A stretch of 64,000 nucleotides of DNA from Symbiodinium kawagutii. Lineage: Eukaryota; Sar; Dinophyceae; Suessiales; Symbiodiniaceae. A model generated the notes under the pieces. That model ran no database searches, had not been told where the DNA came from, and was given only the letters and a program-made list of their open reading frames with translations. This document shows, piece after piece, positions 52,935 through 62,869 of this stretch. A program made the translations under genes and the position numbers. Positions within the stretch are counted from its first letter, which is position 1. The number at the start of each line of letters is the position of its first letter. The stretch spans positions 110,158-174,157 of the forward strand of contig VSDK01024128.1 in assembly GCA_009767595.1 (NCBI GenBank), read 5' to 3'.

Positions 52935-54323
52935 ATGATGTTTTGGCTCAGTCATTGCCGTCGTTTGAGACGGTGGAGTCATAATGGGGATCATCACATG
53001 AGTGTAAGTTCACATGTTCCTGTTAGGCCGTCATCCCGGAGAGGAGCATGCGCACAGTTACATGTGTTCACATACATACAAAGCCAGAGCACTGCTACAC
53101 GGGTCGCGCGTTCAAACAGAGGGGACGCAGCCATGGCCCTCGTGGATTCAACCACATCCTTTGAGAAACGGTGTGATGAACTGCTTGCTGGGATGTACCA
53201 AAAATTGCAAGACCAAAGTATAGATTCATTCGCCGTTCTCGCGTTTGCATTGGGATCGCCGCAAAGCCCAGTATCAGAAGCCGACATGTCCGACTTGGCA
53301 ACCAAGGTCTTTGGTGCAGCAGTGACACTAGGTTCCACAGCGGTACTGAGGCGTCTACACTTTGAGGCATGCGCTCTGCTGATGGCAGACATGAAGCAGC
53401 AAGTGACGTCGGTGGATGCGTCAGAACCTGCTCGCAAGCTACCATTCGTTGAAAAGCAGTCACGATTGGCTGCGCAGAAGCAAAGGTTAGTGGGACTTTC
53501 ACATAGGCCTGAGCAACAACCATCCCATGCACTGATTGATTCGGTTTTTAACATCGTTGAGACAGGTGCCATAGTTTATATCCCGCCTTCGAAGTGTCAT
53601 AGCCGAGAACAGGAGGTGCAAGCTGATGCTAAACAGAAGGCTAAGCAGGTGCTTACCCTAGAGCAGGGCGCACTAAAGCAGTTGACATCGCCCACGTTAC
53701 CTGAGGTCGACACCAGTACAGAGTTAAAGCTGTACTTTGCGCTGCAACGTCGGAACCTGGCATTTGAGTTGGTATCATTGTTGTCCTGGGACCTCTGCGC
53801 CACATGGTTGGATAAGCTTATGGGAGCTTTGTTGAACGAGACCCCGGCATCCTTTGGGCAAGTGACTATGACTCAAGTGTTGAGAGCAGACAGAGAGATT
53901 TTTTCCATCATGGCATCCGAGCACACAGGTTCGTTGAAAGCTGCTACAGGTAAGTCACCGCCTTTGGATGAGGTGTTCAAGCGGTTGATGCACGACCCAC
54001 GCATCAACATGCATCTCATTGCCATGCCAAAGCATTCGTCATCCGCTCCGAAGCGGTCTGCAGCAGACAATGTCCCAGCGCCTCCAGCACCTGCAAAGCA
54101 TCCCAGGATGAAGTTGAAGCGATCTGAGGCGCCCAAGATGCCTTCCGAGTTGGTGGGGTTGCGCACCCGCTCAAAGGACAACAAGCCGTTGTGTTGGCAT
54201 TTCAATTTGGCCAAGGGTTGCAACAATGCAGTATCGAAGGGCAGGTGCAGGTGCGGCATGCACTTGTGCATGAAGTGCTTGAAGCCAGGACATGGGGCAC
54301 ATCAGTGTCCGGAAGCGGCCTGA
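52935..54323 (+). CDS. Gag-like protein with C-terminal zinc knuckle
   Basis: Open for 462 codons; Met at 53,133 (MALVDSTTSFEKRCDELLAG) is the more likely start, because the upstream part is Arg-rich and of mixed composition. The C-terminus carries LCWHFNLAKGCNN followed by CRCG and the knuckle CMKCLKPGHGAHQC (CX2CX4HX4C, 54,267-54,308), which binds nucleic acid in Gag proteins. It ends 90 bp before the polymerase frame. The middle is helical and Gln/Lys-rich. No decay seen. Confidence 0.72.
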   Translation: MMFWLSHCRRLRRWSHNGDHHMSVSSHVPVRPSSRRGACAQLHVFTYIQSQSTATRVARSNRGDAAMALVDSTTSFEKRCDELLAGMYQKLQDQSIDSFAVLAFALGSPQSPVSEADMSDLATKVFGAAVTLGSTAVLRRLHFEACALLMADMKQQVTSVDASEPARKLPFVEKQSRLAAQKQRLVGLSHRPEQQPSHALIDSVFNIVETGAIVYIPPSKCHSREQEVQADAKQKAKQVLTLEQGALKQLTSPTLPEVDTSTELKLYFALQRRNLAFELVSLLSWDLCATWLDKLMGALLNETPASFGQVTMTQVLRADREIFSIMASEHTGSLKAATGKSPPLDEVFKRLMHDPRINMHLIAMPKHSSSAPKRSAADNVPAPPAPAKHPRMKLKRSEAPKMPSELVGLRTRSKDNKPLCWHFNLAKGCNNAVSKGRCRCGMHLCMKCLKPGHGAHQCPEAA

Positions 54324-54413
54324 CTAGGCCATGATCCCAAAGGGCTGTCCAAGAAACGTGTTAGCCCTTTCAATCCCGATTGCACTGATGACCCACCTTC
54401 TGTCAAGCAGCGT

Positions 54414-57400
54414 GTGTCGTTGCCCAATTCGAATCAAGGTGACCAAGTCAAGCATGGTCCCAGTGAGAGCATCCACTTTTTTCCTTCCAATCGGTCAGTC
54501 GAGGGACTCGATCGTGCTAAGTCAGTAGGCTTGGTTTTGGAAGTTTTTGCAGGTACAGCTAGGTTGAGCAAAGCATGCAGAAGTGTGGGACTCCGCACCT
54601 TGGCCGTCGATAAGGACCTGAACCGCTCCGAAAAGTTTCCGGTTGCCTCGTTTGACTTGTCAAATCCCCCTGAACTTGCAAACCTTAAAAGCTACATAAG
54701 AGCCGAGGCCAGTAGTTTAGTGCATGGGCACTTTGCCCCCAGTTGCGGTACCGCGTCTCGAGCTAGGGAGAAGAAAGTCAAAGGAGTCCCATTACATGAG
54801 CAGCCTCGCCCACTCAGGTCCAACCAACATCCAGATGGCTTACCAAACCTCACTCCCAAAGATCACGGTAGGGTCCAATTGGCAAACTCCTCCTATGACG
54901 CCATGGCCCAGCTAATCATCTTGTTAGTGGAGTTGGGGGTATCAGTGTCGGTTGAAAACCCAACCAATTCATTGCTTTGGTTGACATCCATGTGGCAAAA
55001 AGTCCTTAAGCGTGTGCCCCGAGGTCACAACACAGCATTCCAGCAGTGTATGCATGGCGGGGACAGGGATAAATGGTCGACCTTTTGGAGTTTCAACCCT
55101 AGAGCGCCCGCTGATAATTTGCTAAGCAATTTGGCTCTTACATGCACGGGAGATCACCCCCATAAACCTTGGACCCCCTACCGAGTCCAGAATAAGCTAA
55201 GATTTCCTACAGCGGAGGAGGCGGCCTACCCTCCGTTGCTTTGTGATAGGCTAGCATCCTTGTTCTTGGACGAAGCTGCGCAGAGAGGGTTGGATCCACC
55301 CAAGGATTTGTCATCGCAGCTCTTGCAAGACCCCCGCGTGGGGAAACGGCACTTGTTCGCGCCGCAAGCTCGGAAACAGACACTGCTCCCGTTGGTCTCC
55401 GAATATAAAAGGGTGTGCATCGTAGCTGCCCCGCTTGCAACTGATGCAGCGCAAGTGATAACCCGTAGTTTTCCCAAGGGGTCCAGACTCATGACACGAC
55501 ATGTCCACCGGGGTTTTGATCGGGTCGTGTTTGATCAGGAACATCCAGCAGGCCACATAGTGGACGGCTTAGCGTGTGGGCAGGATTACGAGTTGCTAAG
55601 AGTAGGCATCCCCAGGACCCCGGAACAGTTTGTGAGTGATGCAGTGGAAGTAGGCCACCCGTTGCACTTACTGACCAGGGTAGATGCAGTCATGGAAGAA
55701 GCAATAGAAGCCATGCTAGGATGTTCATCAACTTTGACACAGCATAGATCAGAGTACTTGAAAAGGTGGATGAGGCGAGCGTTGGAATTGCGAAGCCAGG
55801 AACGGGAGTTGCAAGAGTCCATGCCACACCATCTTTCCCACATCTTAACCAACAAAAAGTTGCTCTTGTTTAAGGAGATGTTGGAGGACTTAGAGTACCC
55901 TGATAGTAAAACTGTTGATGAGATGATAGCAGGTTTTCCGCTGTCGGGATGGACTGCCGAATCAGGAGTTTTCGATCCAAGAGTTCGTCCCCCAGAGATG
56001 TCCCTTCAACAGCTTCTAGGGAGCGTGGCTGGTTTGAATCGCTCTGTCGTCGGTTCACTTGAGAAAGAAAAATGGACTGAAGTAGACGAGGCTGCTTGGA
56101 CCGAGACTCTGGAAGAAGTTGACAAGGGTTGGATCGCCCCTTCAGAAAAAGTGGATTTAAGTAGGCATGTGGTAGGCAAGAGATTCCCGTTAGCCCAGAA
56201 GGATAAAGTCAGACTCATCGACGATTTCTCAATCTGCGGCTTAAACCAAACCGTAGGGCTGTGTGAAAAGCTTAGGGTGGAATCCGTAGACGAGCTTGTC
56301 TCTAGCATCGCAGTAGCGGTTTTGCGGCACACGGGAAAAGAACCTCTCAGTTTGCAAGGCCGAACTTTCGACATGAAATCGGCTTACAAGCAGCTGGGTG
56401 TGGATTGCTACCACAAGGAATTGGTGAAGATTGCAGTCAAAAAACCTGGAGGAGGATGCAGTTTCTTTGACGTCTTGGCGCTCCCGTTCGGAGCCACAGC
56501 AAGCGTCGGGGCTTTTCTCAGGGTGGCAGCTGCCATCACATACCTGGGCCGGAAAGGCATGCGTTTGGTGTGGACGAATTTCTTCGATGACTTCACTGTG
56601 GTTTGCAGGACAGGCCAGGAGAAACAGACTGGGTTCTTTGTGGAAAGCCTCTTCAAACTCTTAGGTTTTGAATATGCAAGGGAGGGACCCAAAGCCCCGC
56701 CCTTTGGCAAGGTCTTTAAAACCCTGGGACTGGAAGTGGACCTCTCTGGAGTCGGCCAAAGTTACTTCAGCTTAGGCCACACCCAGAGCCGACGTGTGGA
56801 ACTCTTGGAAGCTTTGACCAAAATCCTGCAGTTGGAGAGCGTGCCAACGAAAGACTTGGAGAGACTTCATGGGAGGCTGGTGTGGTTCCGATCGCACATC
56901 TTCGGTAGAGTAGCCAGCCATGCAGTCACGGTCATATCATCCCACAGCAGGCATCGGGCCAGGACAACTGCAGTCACCGTGGAGTTGAAACATGCATTGC
57001 GTCTCTTGATTGAAGAGCTGCACAGAGCGGAGCCAGTAGTCATCAACTTGAACCAAACTGATGTGTGGTACATCTTCACGGACGGAGCATATGAACCAGA
57101 GGGAGTAGTTAAAGGATCCATAGGGGGGGTCTTGGTAAACTCACAAGGGGTAGTTGTAGAGTACTTCGGAGCCGGACTACCGCAAGAACTGTTGCAGGAG
57201 TTCCTCCAAGACTCGAAGCATCCTATATACGAGCTAGAAGTTTTTCCCTTGCTAGTAGCCTTGAAAGTTTGGGGCGCTAAAGTGAGAAACTCTCGTATTG
57301 TGTTTTACCTTGACAACGAAGCAGCAAAAAGTGCCTTCATAAAAGGATACGGAGCAACTCCCATTGCCCAGGCCTTAGTTGCAGAATCATCCAGACTTGA

Positions 57401-57578
57401 GCACACTTTGAGAACGTCTTCTTGGTACGGTCGTGTCCCGACAGCGAGCAACATAGCGGACTCGGCGTCTAGATTGGATTTTTCTGCATCGTGGTTTACA
57501 ACAGCAAAAAACCTTCATGTAGTTCTTCCGTCGCACTTGTGTCAATGGGGGATTAAACCGGGTGCGCTGGAAACATGA
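54414..57578 (+). CDS. methyltransferase-like, reverse transcriptase and RNase H polyprotein
   Basis: 1,054 residues, intact. N-terminal region: EVFAGTARLSKACRS (SAM-binding glycine loop), LAVDKD (acidic end of strand 2), HFAPSCGTASRARE and VENPTNSLLW, a DNA-methyltransferase-like layout also known from DIRS elements. RT core: VRLIDDFSICGLN, FDMKSAYKQLG, LPFGATASVGA, NFFDDFTVV (FDDF replaces the usual YxDD). RNase H: YIFTDGAYE, YELEVFPLL, FYLDNEAAKS. It copies the element's RNA to DNA. The last ten codons lie in repeat B1. The domain order MT-RT-RH differs from the RT-RH-MT order of DIRS1. Confidence 0.88.
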   Translation: MSLPNSNQGDQVKHGPSESIHFFPSNRSVEGLDRAKSVGLVLEVFAGTARLSKACRSVGLRTLAVDKDLNRSEKFPVASFDLSNPPELANLKSYIRAEASSLVHGHFAPSCGTASRAREKKVKGVPLHEQPRPLRSNQHPDGLPNLTPKDHGRVQLANSSYDAMAQLIILLVELGVSVSVENPTNSLLWLTSMWQKVLKRVPRGHNTAFQQCMHGGDRDKWSTFWSFNPRAPADNLLSNLALTCTGDHPHKPWTPYRVQNKLRFPTAEEAAYPPLLCDRLASLFLDEAAQRGLDPPKDLSSQLLQDPRVGKRHLFAPQARKQTLLPLVSEYKRVCIVAAPLATDAAQVITRSFPKGSRLMTRHVHRGFDRVVFDQEHPAGHIVDGLACGQDYELLRVGIPRTPEQFVSDAVEVGHPLHLLTRVDAVMEEAIEAMLGCSSTLTQHRSEYLKRWMRRALELRSQERELQESMPHHLSHILTNKKLLLFKEMLEDLEYPDSKTVDEMIAGFPLSGWTAESGVFDPRVRPPEMSLQQLLGSVAGLNRSVVGSLEKEKWTEVDEAAWTETLEEVDKGWIAPSEKVDLSRHVVGKRFPLAQKDKVRLIDDFSICGLNQTVGLCEKLRVESVDELVSSIAVAVLRHTGKEPLSLQGRTFDMKSAYKQLGVDCYHKELVKIAVKKPGGGCSFFDVLALPFGATASVGAFLRVAAAITYLGRKGMRLVWTNFFDDFTVVCRTGQEKQTGFFVESLFKLLGFEYAREGPKAPPFGKVFKTLGLEVDLSGVGQSYFSLGHTQSRRVELLEALTKILQLESVPTKDLERLHGRLVWFRSHIFGRVASHAVTVISSHSRHRARTTAVTVELKHALRLLIEELHRAEPVVINLNQTDVWYIFTDGAYEPEGVVKGSIGGVLVNSQGVVVEYFGAGLPQELLQEFLQDSKHPIYELEVFPLLVALKVWGAKVRNSRIVFYLDNEAAKSAFIKGYGATPIAQALVAESSRLEHTLRTSSWYGRVPTASNIADSASRLDFSASWFTTAKNLHVVLPSHLCQWGIKPGALET

Positions 57579-57918
57579 CCAGCAGTTGCATTCGTAGAAG
57601 GTTGAAAACACGAATTCAACCCAGTTGGAAGCAAGTGCCAACTTAGCGTTTTCACCCCGAGTGGACACAATAAGTGAATGAAGAAAAATTGAAATATATT
57701 AATATCAATGAAGTGACTTTTAATATAAAAGTTAAGTTTGTATAGTAATACAAGCTTTTAATAAAATACTGTGTTGTTGTTGACACGGTCGTCGCTTGAT
57801 AAGTAAGTATAGTTTCTATATTTACTTTTTATACCAAGTTGGGTGTAATAGGCTTGTATAGCTTGGCAAAGTTGTAAACTTGTCTGTAGACTTGTTTGCG
57901 GTACCGGGCTGTAAATAA
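57547..57918 (+). repeat. split direct repeat B1
   Basis: Starts GGGGGATTAAACCGGGTGCG, ends GGGCTGTAAATAA; 372 bp, matches B2. It abuts A2 without a gap. AT-rich, with an AATAAA-like word (TTTAATAAAATA) at about 57,757. Confidence 0.88.
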
Positions 57919-58352
57919 GCGCACACTCTTTGGCACAAAGATGTTTGCCTTATTTACCAAGCACGGTAATTAACGCCCAGTAGGGTGTTAATAGCAAACA
58001 CGTTTCAACGCTGGCTCTGTAGAGCCTGTCGGCGTTTTCTTCTCAAGCGCCCTGTCGAGTGCTGATTGTTTAATTGTTTAAGTTTCACCTTTCTCTCAGG
58101 CCACCCATGATAGTGTGGGCCACCCGTCTAGTGAAGGGTCAAGTGGACTGTCGCGAGTTGTGGGCTGGACATGTTACTTTTACACCGAGCACGGACACGG
58201 ACTTTTGGCTGTGATCTAGTGTAATATCTTTTCTTATCGGTGTGTCTTTGACATGTCTTCAACTCAAAACGAAACAGTCCTTGTGCTTGGGCTTCACTTG
58301 TCTCAAAACTCCATGTTGCAGTTTTGATCTCTCAAGGGGCGGCTCTTTTCAC
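57919..58352 (+). repeat. split direct repeat A2
   Basis: 434 bp, starts GCGCACACTCTTTGGCACAA; copy of A1. A 26-bp spacer separates it from B2. Confidence 0.88.
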
Positions 58353-58378
58353 CCACCCATCTGCGATTTCCCACCCAA

Positions 58379-58750
58379 GGGGGATTAAACCGGGTGCGCT
58401 GGAAACATGACCAGCAGTTGCGTTCGTAGAAGGTTGAAAACACGAATTCAACCCAGTTGGAAGCAAGTGCCAACTTAGCGTTTTCACCCCGAGTGGACAC
58501 AATAAGTGAATGAAGAAAAATTGAAATATATTAATATCAATGAAGTGACTTTTAATATAAAAGTTAAGTTTGTATAGTAATACAAGCTTTTAATAAAATA
58601 CTGTGTTGTTGTTGACACGGTCGTCGCTTGATAAGTAAGTATAGTTTCTATATTTACTTTTTATACCAAGTTGGGTGTAATAGGCTTGTATAGCTTGGCA
58701 AAGTTGTAAACTTGTCTGTAGACTTGTTTGCGGTACCGGGCTGTAAATAA
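58379..58750 (+). repeat. split direct repeat B2 and right end of the element
   Basis: 372 bp copy of B1 ending CTGTAAATAA; beyond it the flank AGATCCGTCCGGGTGGG belongs to the minisatellite. Confidence 0.88.
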
Positions 58751-59860
58751 AGATCCGTCCGGGTGGGATGGGGGATTTGGAGATTTGCTTCCCTCGGAAA
58801 CAGATTTGATGTTTTCCATGATCAAAAATTGCCACCCCCATGGAACATTGCATGCGTCCCGATTTTTCCATGAATATAGATCCGTGCAGGTGGGAGGTTT
58901 CAAGGGTTTTTCTTTTTGAAACAAATGCGACGCGATCCCCCGATCAAAAATTGCCACCCCCATGGAACATTGCATGCATCGCGATTCTTCCATGACTATA
59001 GATCCGCCCGGGTGGGATGGGGGAATTTGGAGATTGTTCCCCTCGGAAACAGATTTGATGTTTTCCATGATCAAAAATTGCCGCCCCCATGAGTGTAGAT
59101 CCGTTCCGGTGAAAGCTTTTTCAAGGCTTTTTCCTTCTGAAGCAGATGCAATGGTATCCTATGATCAAAACTTGCCACCCCCTTGGAACATTACATGCAT
59201 CGCGACTTATCCATGACTATAATTCCGTCAGGGTGGGAGATTTTGAGACTTCTTTCTTCTGAAGCAAATTTGGTGTTTCCATGATCGAAATTGCCACCCC
59301 CATGGAACATTGCATGCATCATGATTTTTCTATGAGTATGGATCCGTGCGGGTGGGAGAGTTCAAGCGCTCTTCCTTCTGAAACAAATGCGATGTGATCC
59401 CCCGATCAAAAATTGCCACCCCCATGGAACAGTGCGTGCATCGTGATGCTTCCATGATTATAGATCCGTCCGGGTGGGATGGAGGATTTTGAGACTTCTT
59501 TCTTCTGAAGCAAATTTGGTGTTTCCATGATCGAAAATTGCCACCCCCATGGAACATTGCGTGCATCATGGTTTTTCCATGAGTATAGATCCGTGCGGGT
59601 GGGAGAGTTCAAGCGCTCTTCCTTCTGAAACAAATGCGATGTGATCCCCCGATCAAAAATTGCCACCCCGATGGAACATTCCATGCATCGCGATTCTTCC
59701 ATTATTATGGATCCGTCCGGGTGGGATGGGGGATTTGGAGATTTGCTTCCTTCGGAAACAGATTTGATGTTTTCCATGATCAAAAACTGCCACCCCCATG
59801 GAACATTGCATGCATCGCGATTTTCCCATGAATATAGATCCGTCCGGGTGAAATTGTTTG
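58751..59860. repeat. about 125-bp minisatellite, about ten units of two alternating types
   Basis: Units start with GATCCGT(C/G)CGGGTGGG at 58,751, 58,880, 59,001, 59,098, 59,223, 59,341, 59,463, 59,588, 59,709 and 59,838. Common core: ATTGCCACCCCCATGGAACA. One unit type continues ATGGGGGATTTGGAG and the other AGAGTTCAAGCGCTC; they often alternate. No gene. Confidence 0.9.
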
Positions 59861-59865
59861 TGAAA

Positions 59866-60712
59866 ATGAAACCGAGAAACCAAAAAACCTGGAAACCCGG
59901 AGACCAAGAAACCAGGAAATCGAGAAGCTGTGAAACCAAAAAGCCAGGAAACCAAGAACCAGGAAACTAGGAAACCAAGAAACCAAGCAACCAGGAAACC
60001 AAGGTACCTAGAAACCAAACAACCAGGAAACAAAGAAACCAAAGAAACCAAGAAACCAAGAAACCAAAGAAACCAAAGAAACCAAAGAAACCAAAGAAAC
60101 CGACAAACCGACACACCGAGAAATCGAGAAACCGAGAAACCAAGAAACCGAGAAACCGAAAAACCGAGAAACCGAGCAAACGAGAAACCGAGAAACCAAG
60201 AAACCACGAAACCGAGAAAACAAAAAAACCGAGAAACCGAGAAACCGAGAAACCGAGAAACCAAGAAGCCGAGAAACCGAGAAACCGAGAAACCAAGAAA
60301 TCGCGAAACCAAGAAACAAAGAAACCGAGAAACCCAGAAACCGAGAAACCAAGAAACCGAGAAACCACGAAACCGAGAGACGAGAAACCAAAGAAGCCAA
60401 AGAAACCGAGAAACCGAGAAACCGAGAAACCGAGAAAACGAGCAACCGAGAAAACGAGAAACCGAGAAAACGAGAAACCGAGAACACGAGAAACCGAGAA
60501 ACCGAAAAACCGAGAAACCGAGAAACCGAGAAACCGAGAAACCGAGAAACCACGAAACCGAGAAAACAAAAAAACCGAGAAACCAAGAAACCGAGAAACC
60601 ACGAAACCGAGAAACCGAGAAACCGAGAAACCCACAAACCGAGAAACCGAGAAACCGAGAAACCGAGAAACCGAGAAACCGAGAAACCAGGAAACCAGGA
60701 AACCAAAGAAAA
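59866..60712. repeat. GAAACC(A/G)A 8-bp-based satellite
   Basis: About 850 bp of GAAACCGA, GAAACCAA and close variants, at most steps 8 bp. Frames stay open on both strands (Lys-Pro-Arg-Asn-Arg-Glu-Thr-Glu or Phe-Leu-Gly-Phe-Ser-Val-Ser-Arg), which is a repeat artefact. Confidence 0.9.
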
Positions 60713-60999
60713 ACACAGGAGAGCGGGCAACGCGTTCAACCGCGACCCTTCTCTGGACCACCAGGAAAGTGAATAAAATATACGAAAACACACCAAGAAA
60801 CGAAGAGAAAGCTAGGAAACGCGTTCCAAAACGACCCTTATCCGCGCGTGCCAAAACGACCCTTATCACGCGTGCCAAAACGACCCCCTTTCGTGCTTAA
60901 GCGCCTTTGAAAGCGTAGCTTCGCTAATTGTGAATCGCAGAATCAAGATCATCTTCATTAATGCGAAGAGGATCACAAGAAATCGCACGATACACGATG
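60713..60999. other. non-coding spacer with three CCAAAACGACCC units
   Basis: GCGTGCCAAAACGACCCTTATC-type words recur at about 60,824, 60,847 and 60,869. No gene. Confidence 0.5.
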
Positions 61000-61345
61000 T
61001 TTTTTTTTTCCCGGGGTAGTGCCTCACGTGCGCAGAACACAGCTCACTATATGTCGGTTAGACTGCAGTAGTTCAGCAGTGAGATCGCTAATTCAATGAA
61101 TGGTGTGAGACAATGATTGAAGGAAACAAACAAAACACAACGACAAACAAGAACAAAACCAAAACCAAACAAAAAACAGCCACCGAAACAGCCGCACCAA
61201 GAACCAGCAACACGAAACATTCTCTCACCGCAGTTCCAAAGATTATCCTATGGCTGAGAGAACCGTGTTAAACTCCGTACTCACTCTGCTCAGAAGACGA
61301 ACATCCAGGCATCAGCGTCTTAAAATTCGAATTTCCTAGATGCAG
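61000..61345 (-). mobile_element. SINE-like element, minus orientation
   Basis: T-run 61,000-61,009, then CCCGGGGTAGTGCC, an A/C-rich middle and GGCATCAGCG, the layout of the 508-bp family but more diverged. A possible short target-site duplication (GATACACGATG / AATACACAATG) is imperfect, so the right limit is approximate. Confidence 0.65.
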
Positions 61346-61687
61346 TCTTCCCCAGATAAAATACACAATGAAAAAAAATTGGAGAGCGTGGACAGGTCCA
61401 TTTGCCACAACATTGCACAAATGGCGGGATGTTCAATTTCGAACCTGTTTAATTTTCCGCACGTTTCATCTTGGAATCCGGTTCCGTTGACGCCATCGGT
61501 AAATTTGCTGGGTGCGGGAACCCACGCATACCAAACAACGCACCCAGTATGGAAACATTAACAGGCGGGCCATGGTTGAAATTGCGAACCTCTCATCTGT
61601 TGTTTCCGTTTTCTGAACATGTTGATTTGACAAGAAACCAGACATGTCCCGCCCTTTTCGTTTTATTCCCGTCTCCTACGCCCCGAT
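61346..61687. other. unassigned spacer
   Basis: No recognisable coding or repeat signal between the two opposing SINE-like elements. Confidence 0.5.
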
Positions 61688-61962
61688 CTTGAGACGCTGA
61701 TGCTTGGATGATCGTCTTCTGAGCAGAAAGTGCAGAGTTTCACACGGTTCACTTAGTCCAGGATAGTCTTTGGAACTGTGAGGTGAGAGAATGATTGGTG
61801 TTTCTTGTTTTTGGTGGGCTTGTTTTGTGACTGGTTCTGGTTTGTTTGCTTGGTTTTTTGGGTTGTTGGTTTTTGTTTCTTTGTTTGTTTCCTCAACTTT
61901 TCTTTCACCATACATTGGATCAGTGATGCCACTGCTGAACTATCAGTCTAACCGGAACTACA
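61688..61962 (+). mobile_element. SINE-like element, plus orientation, truncated at its 3' end
   Basis: GAGACGCTGATGCTTGGAT, GTCTTTGGAACTG, GTGAGAGAATG and a GTTTG/GGTTTT-rich middle match the complement of 61,000-61,322, so the pair is inverted. Its 3' end is cut at about 61,962 by the next element's T-run. Confidence 0.65.
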
Positions 61963-62340
61963 TTTTTTTTGGCCTGGTGTTGTGCCGTTGCGGCGCGGAG
62001 CCTCGGGCGCAGACAGCGAAGGTGAAAAGATGAAAGTTCCCTAAAAAACAGCCGGGCGGAAACAAGCCAACCAACAGAAGCGAATAGCAAACAACCGCCC
62101 CCAGAATCTTTGTTGCTTTTGATGGTTATGATGGCGCTTCTTCCTTTTCACCTTCGCAGTCTGTACCAGTGACCGAGGCGCCGCGCCACAACGGCGCTAC
62201 ACCAGGCAAAAAACAAACAACCGCCCAGAAAAAACCGCCGATCCCTCAAAACACCAAGAGCACATAAGTCATTAAACTAGGTGAAACGTCCGCTCTCTCT
62301 TCTCACGTGTTGACGTTCAGAACATCATCATCATCATCAT
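61963..62340 (-). mobile_element. second-subfamily SINE-like element with a nested plus-strand copy
   Basis: The T-run at 61,963-61,970 and GGCCTGGTGTTGTGCCGTTG core start a minus copy that ends near GGTGAAACGTCCGCTCTC (62,281) and the ATC repeat. Inside it 62,101-62,213 is an opposite-orientation copy (core ...CGCGCCACAACGGCGC...ACCAGGCAAAAAA) flanked by a 13-bp direct repeat CAAACAACCGCCC at 62,088-62,100 and 62,214-62,226. Confidence 0.7.
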
Positions 62341-62869
62341 ACATCTCCTCACTCTGACGCACTGCCAAAGTATCTCAGTTTGCAATTTCCTTTGAACTCA
62401 AAGCCATAATAGATCAGCCTAGCGTTCAAGCATGCAGATAAGAGTCCTATCCGTTTTCCTTCCATGGTGCAGCAATGCATGAAGTTGCGTCAGTTGTGAC
62501 AACCAAGACCGTGAAAATGCAATGTGATGTCCACAATCGTCGCGTGGTGCAGGTGAGGCGGTTCAAGAGCATGAACTTAAGCATCGAGTGGCAACCGCCA
62601 GCAAGACAAGAACCTACGATTCTTGAGTAAGGGACCCAAGTCTCCTCCGATGAGCTAAAAATTGGCCAAGGACTCTTTTTCCCTGGCGGTGGGGAATATG
62701 AGCCGCTTGTCACAATCTGACCGTGTCTTCCAGAGCAGACCTCACCAACGGAAGCCATGGCGCCGGACTCATTTGAGTGAGAATTTATTTTCGAAATAGC
62801 GCAAATACCCTTGTCCCGGGCCAATGGTCTTGATCGCAAAAGCCAGTGCCAAATGTGAAAAAATATGAA
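62341..62869. other. non-coding spacer
   Basis: No recognisable gene; short frames only. Confidence 0.45.

Larger units (their letters stand above)
50361..58750 (+). mobile_element. DIRS-order tyrosine-recombinase retrotransposon (Ngaro/PAT-like) with split direct repeats
   Basis: 8,390 bp. The repeat A (434 bp) is at the left end and again near the right end; the repeat B (372 bp) occurs twice at the right: A1 50,361-50,794, B1 57,547-57,918, A2 57,919-58,352, B2 58,379-58,750. The order A1-genes-B1-A2-B2 is the split-direct-repeat layout of PAT and Ngaro elements (established knowledge). Genes in order: tyrosine recombinase (broken), Gag-like, methyltransferase-RT-RNase H. No target-site duplication is expected or seen. 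The near-identical repeats imply a recent insertion. Confidence 0.88.

Noticed and set aside
50361..58750. LTR retrotransposon with 434-bp LTRs
   Set aside because: The second repeat lies internal to a further 372-bp repeat pair, there is no integrase or protease, and a tyrosine recombinase is present; split direct repeats fit all four blocks.
58751..59860. CRISPR-like array
   Set aside because: Units are about 125 bp and repeat throughout, with no unique spacers; the genome is eukaryotic.
59930..60878. Frames of 260-300 codons with Lys-Pro-Arg-Asn or Phe-Leu-Gly-Phe patterns
   Set aside because: Produced by the 8-bp GAAACCGA satellite, open on both strands at once; not protein genes.
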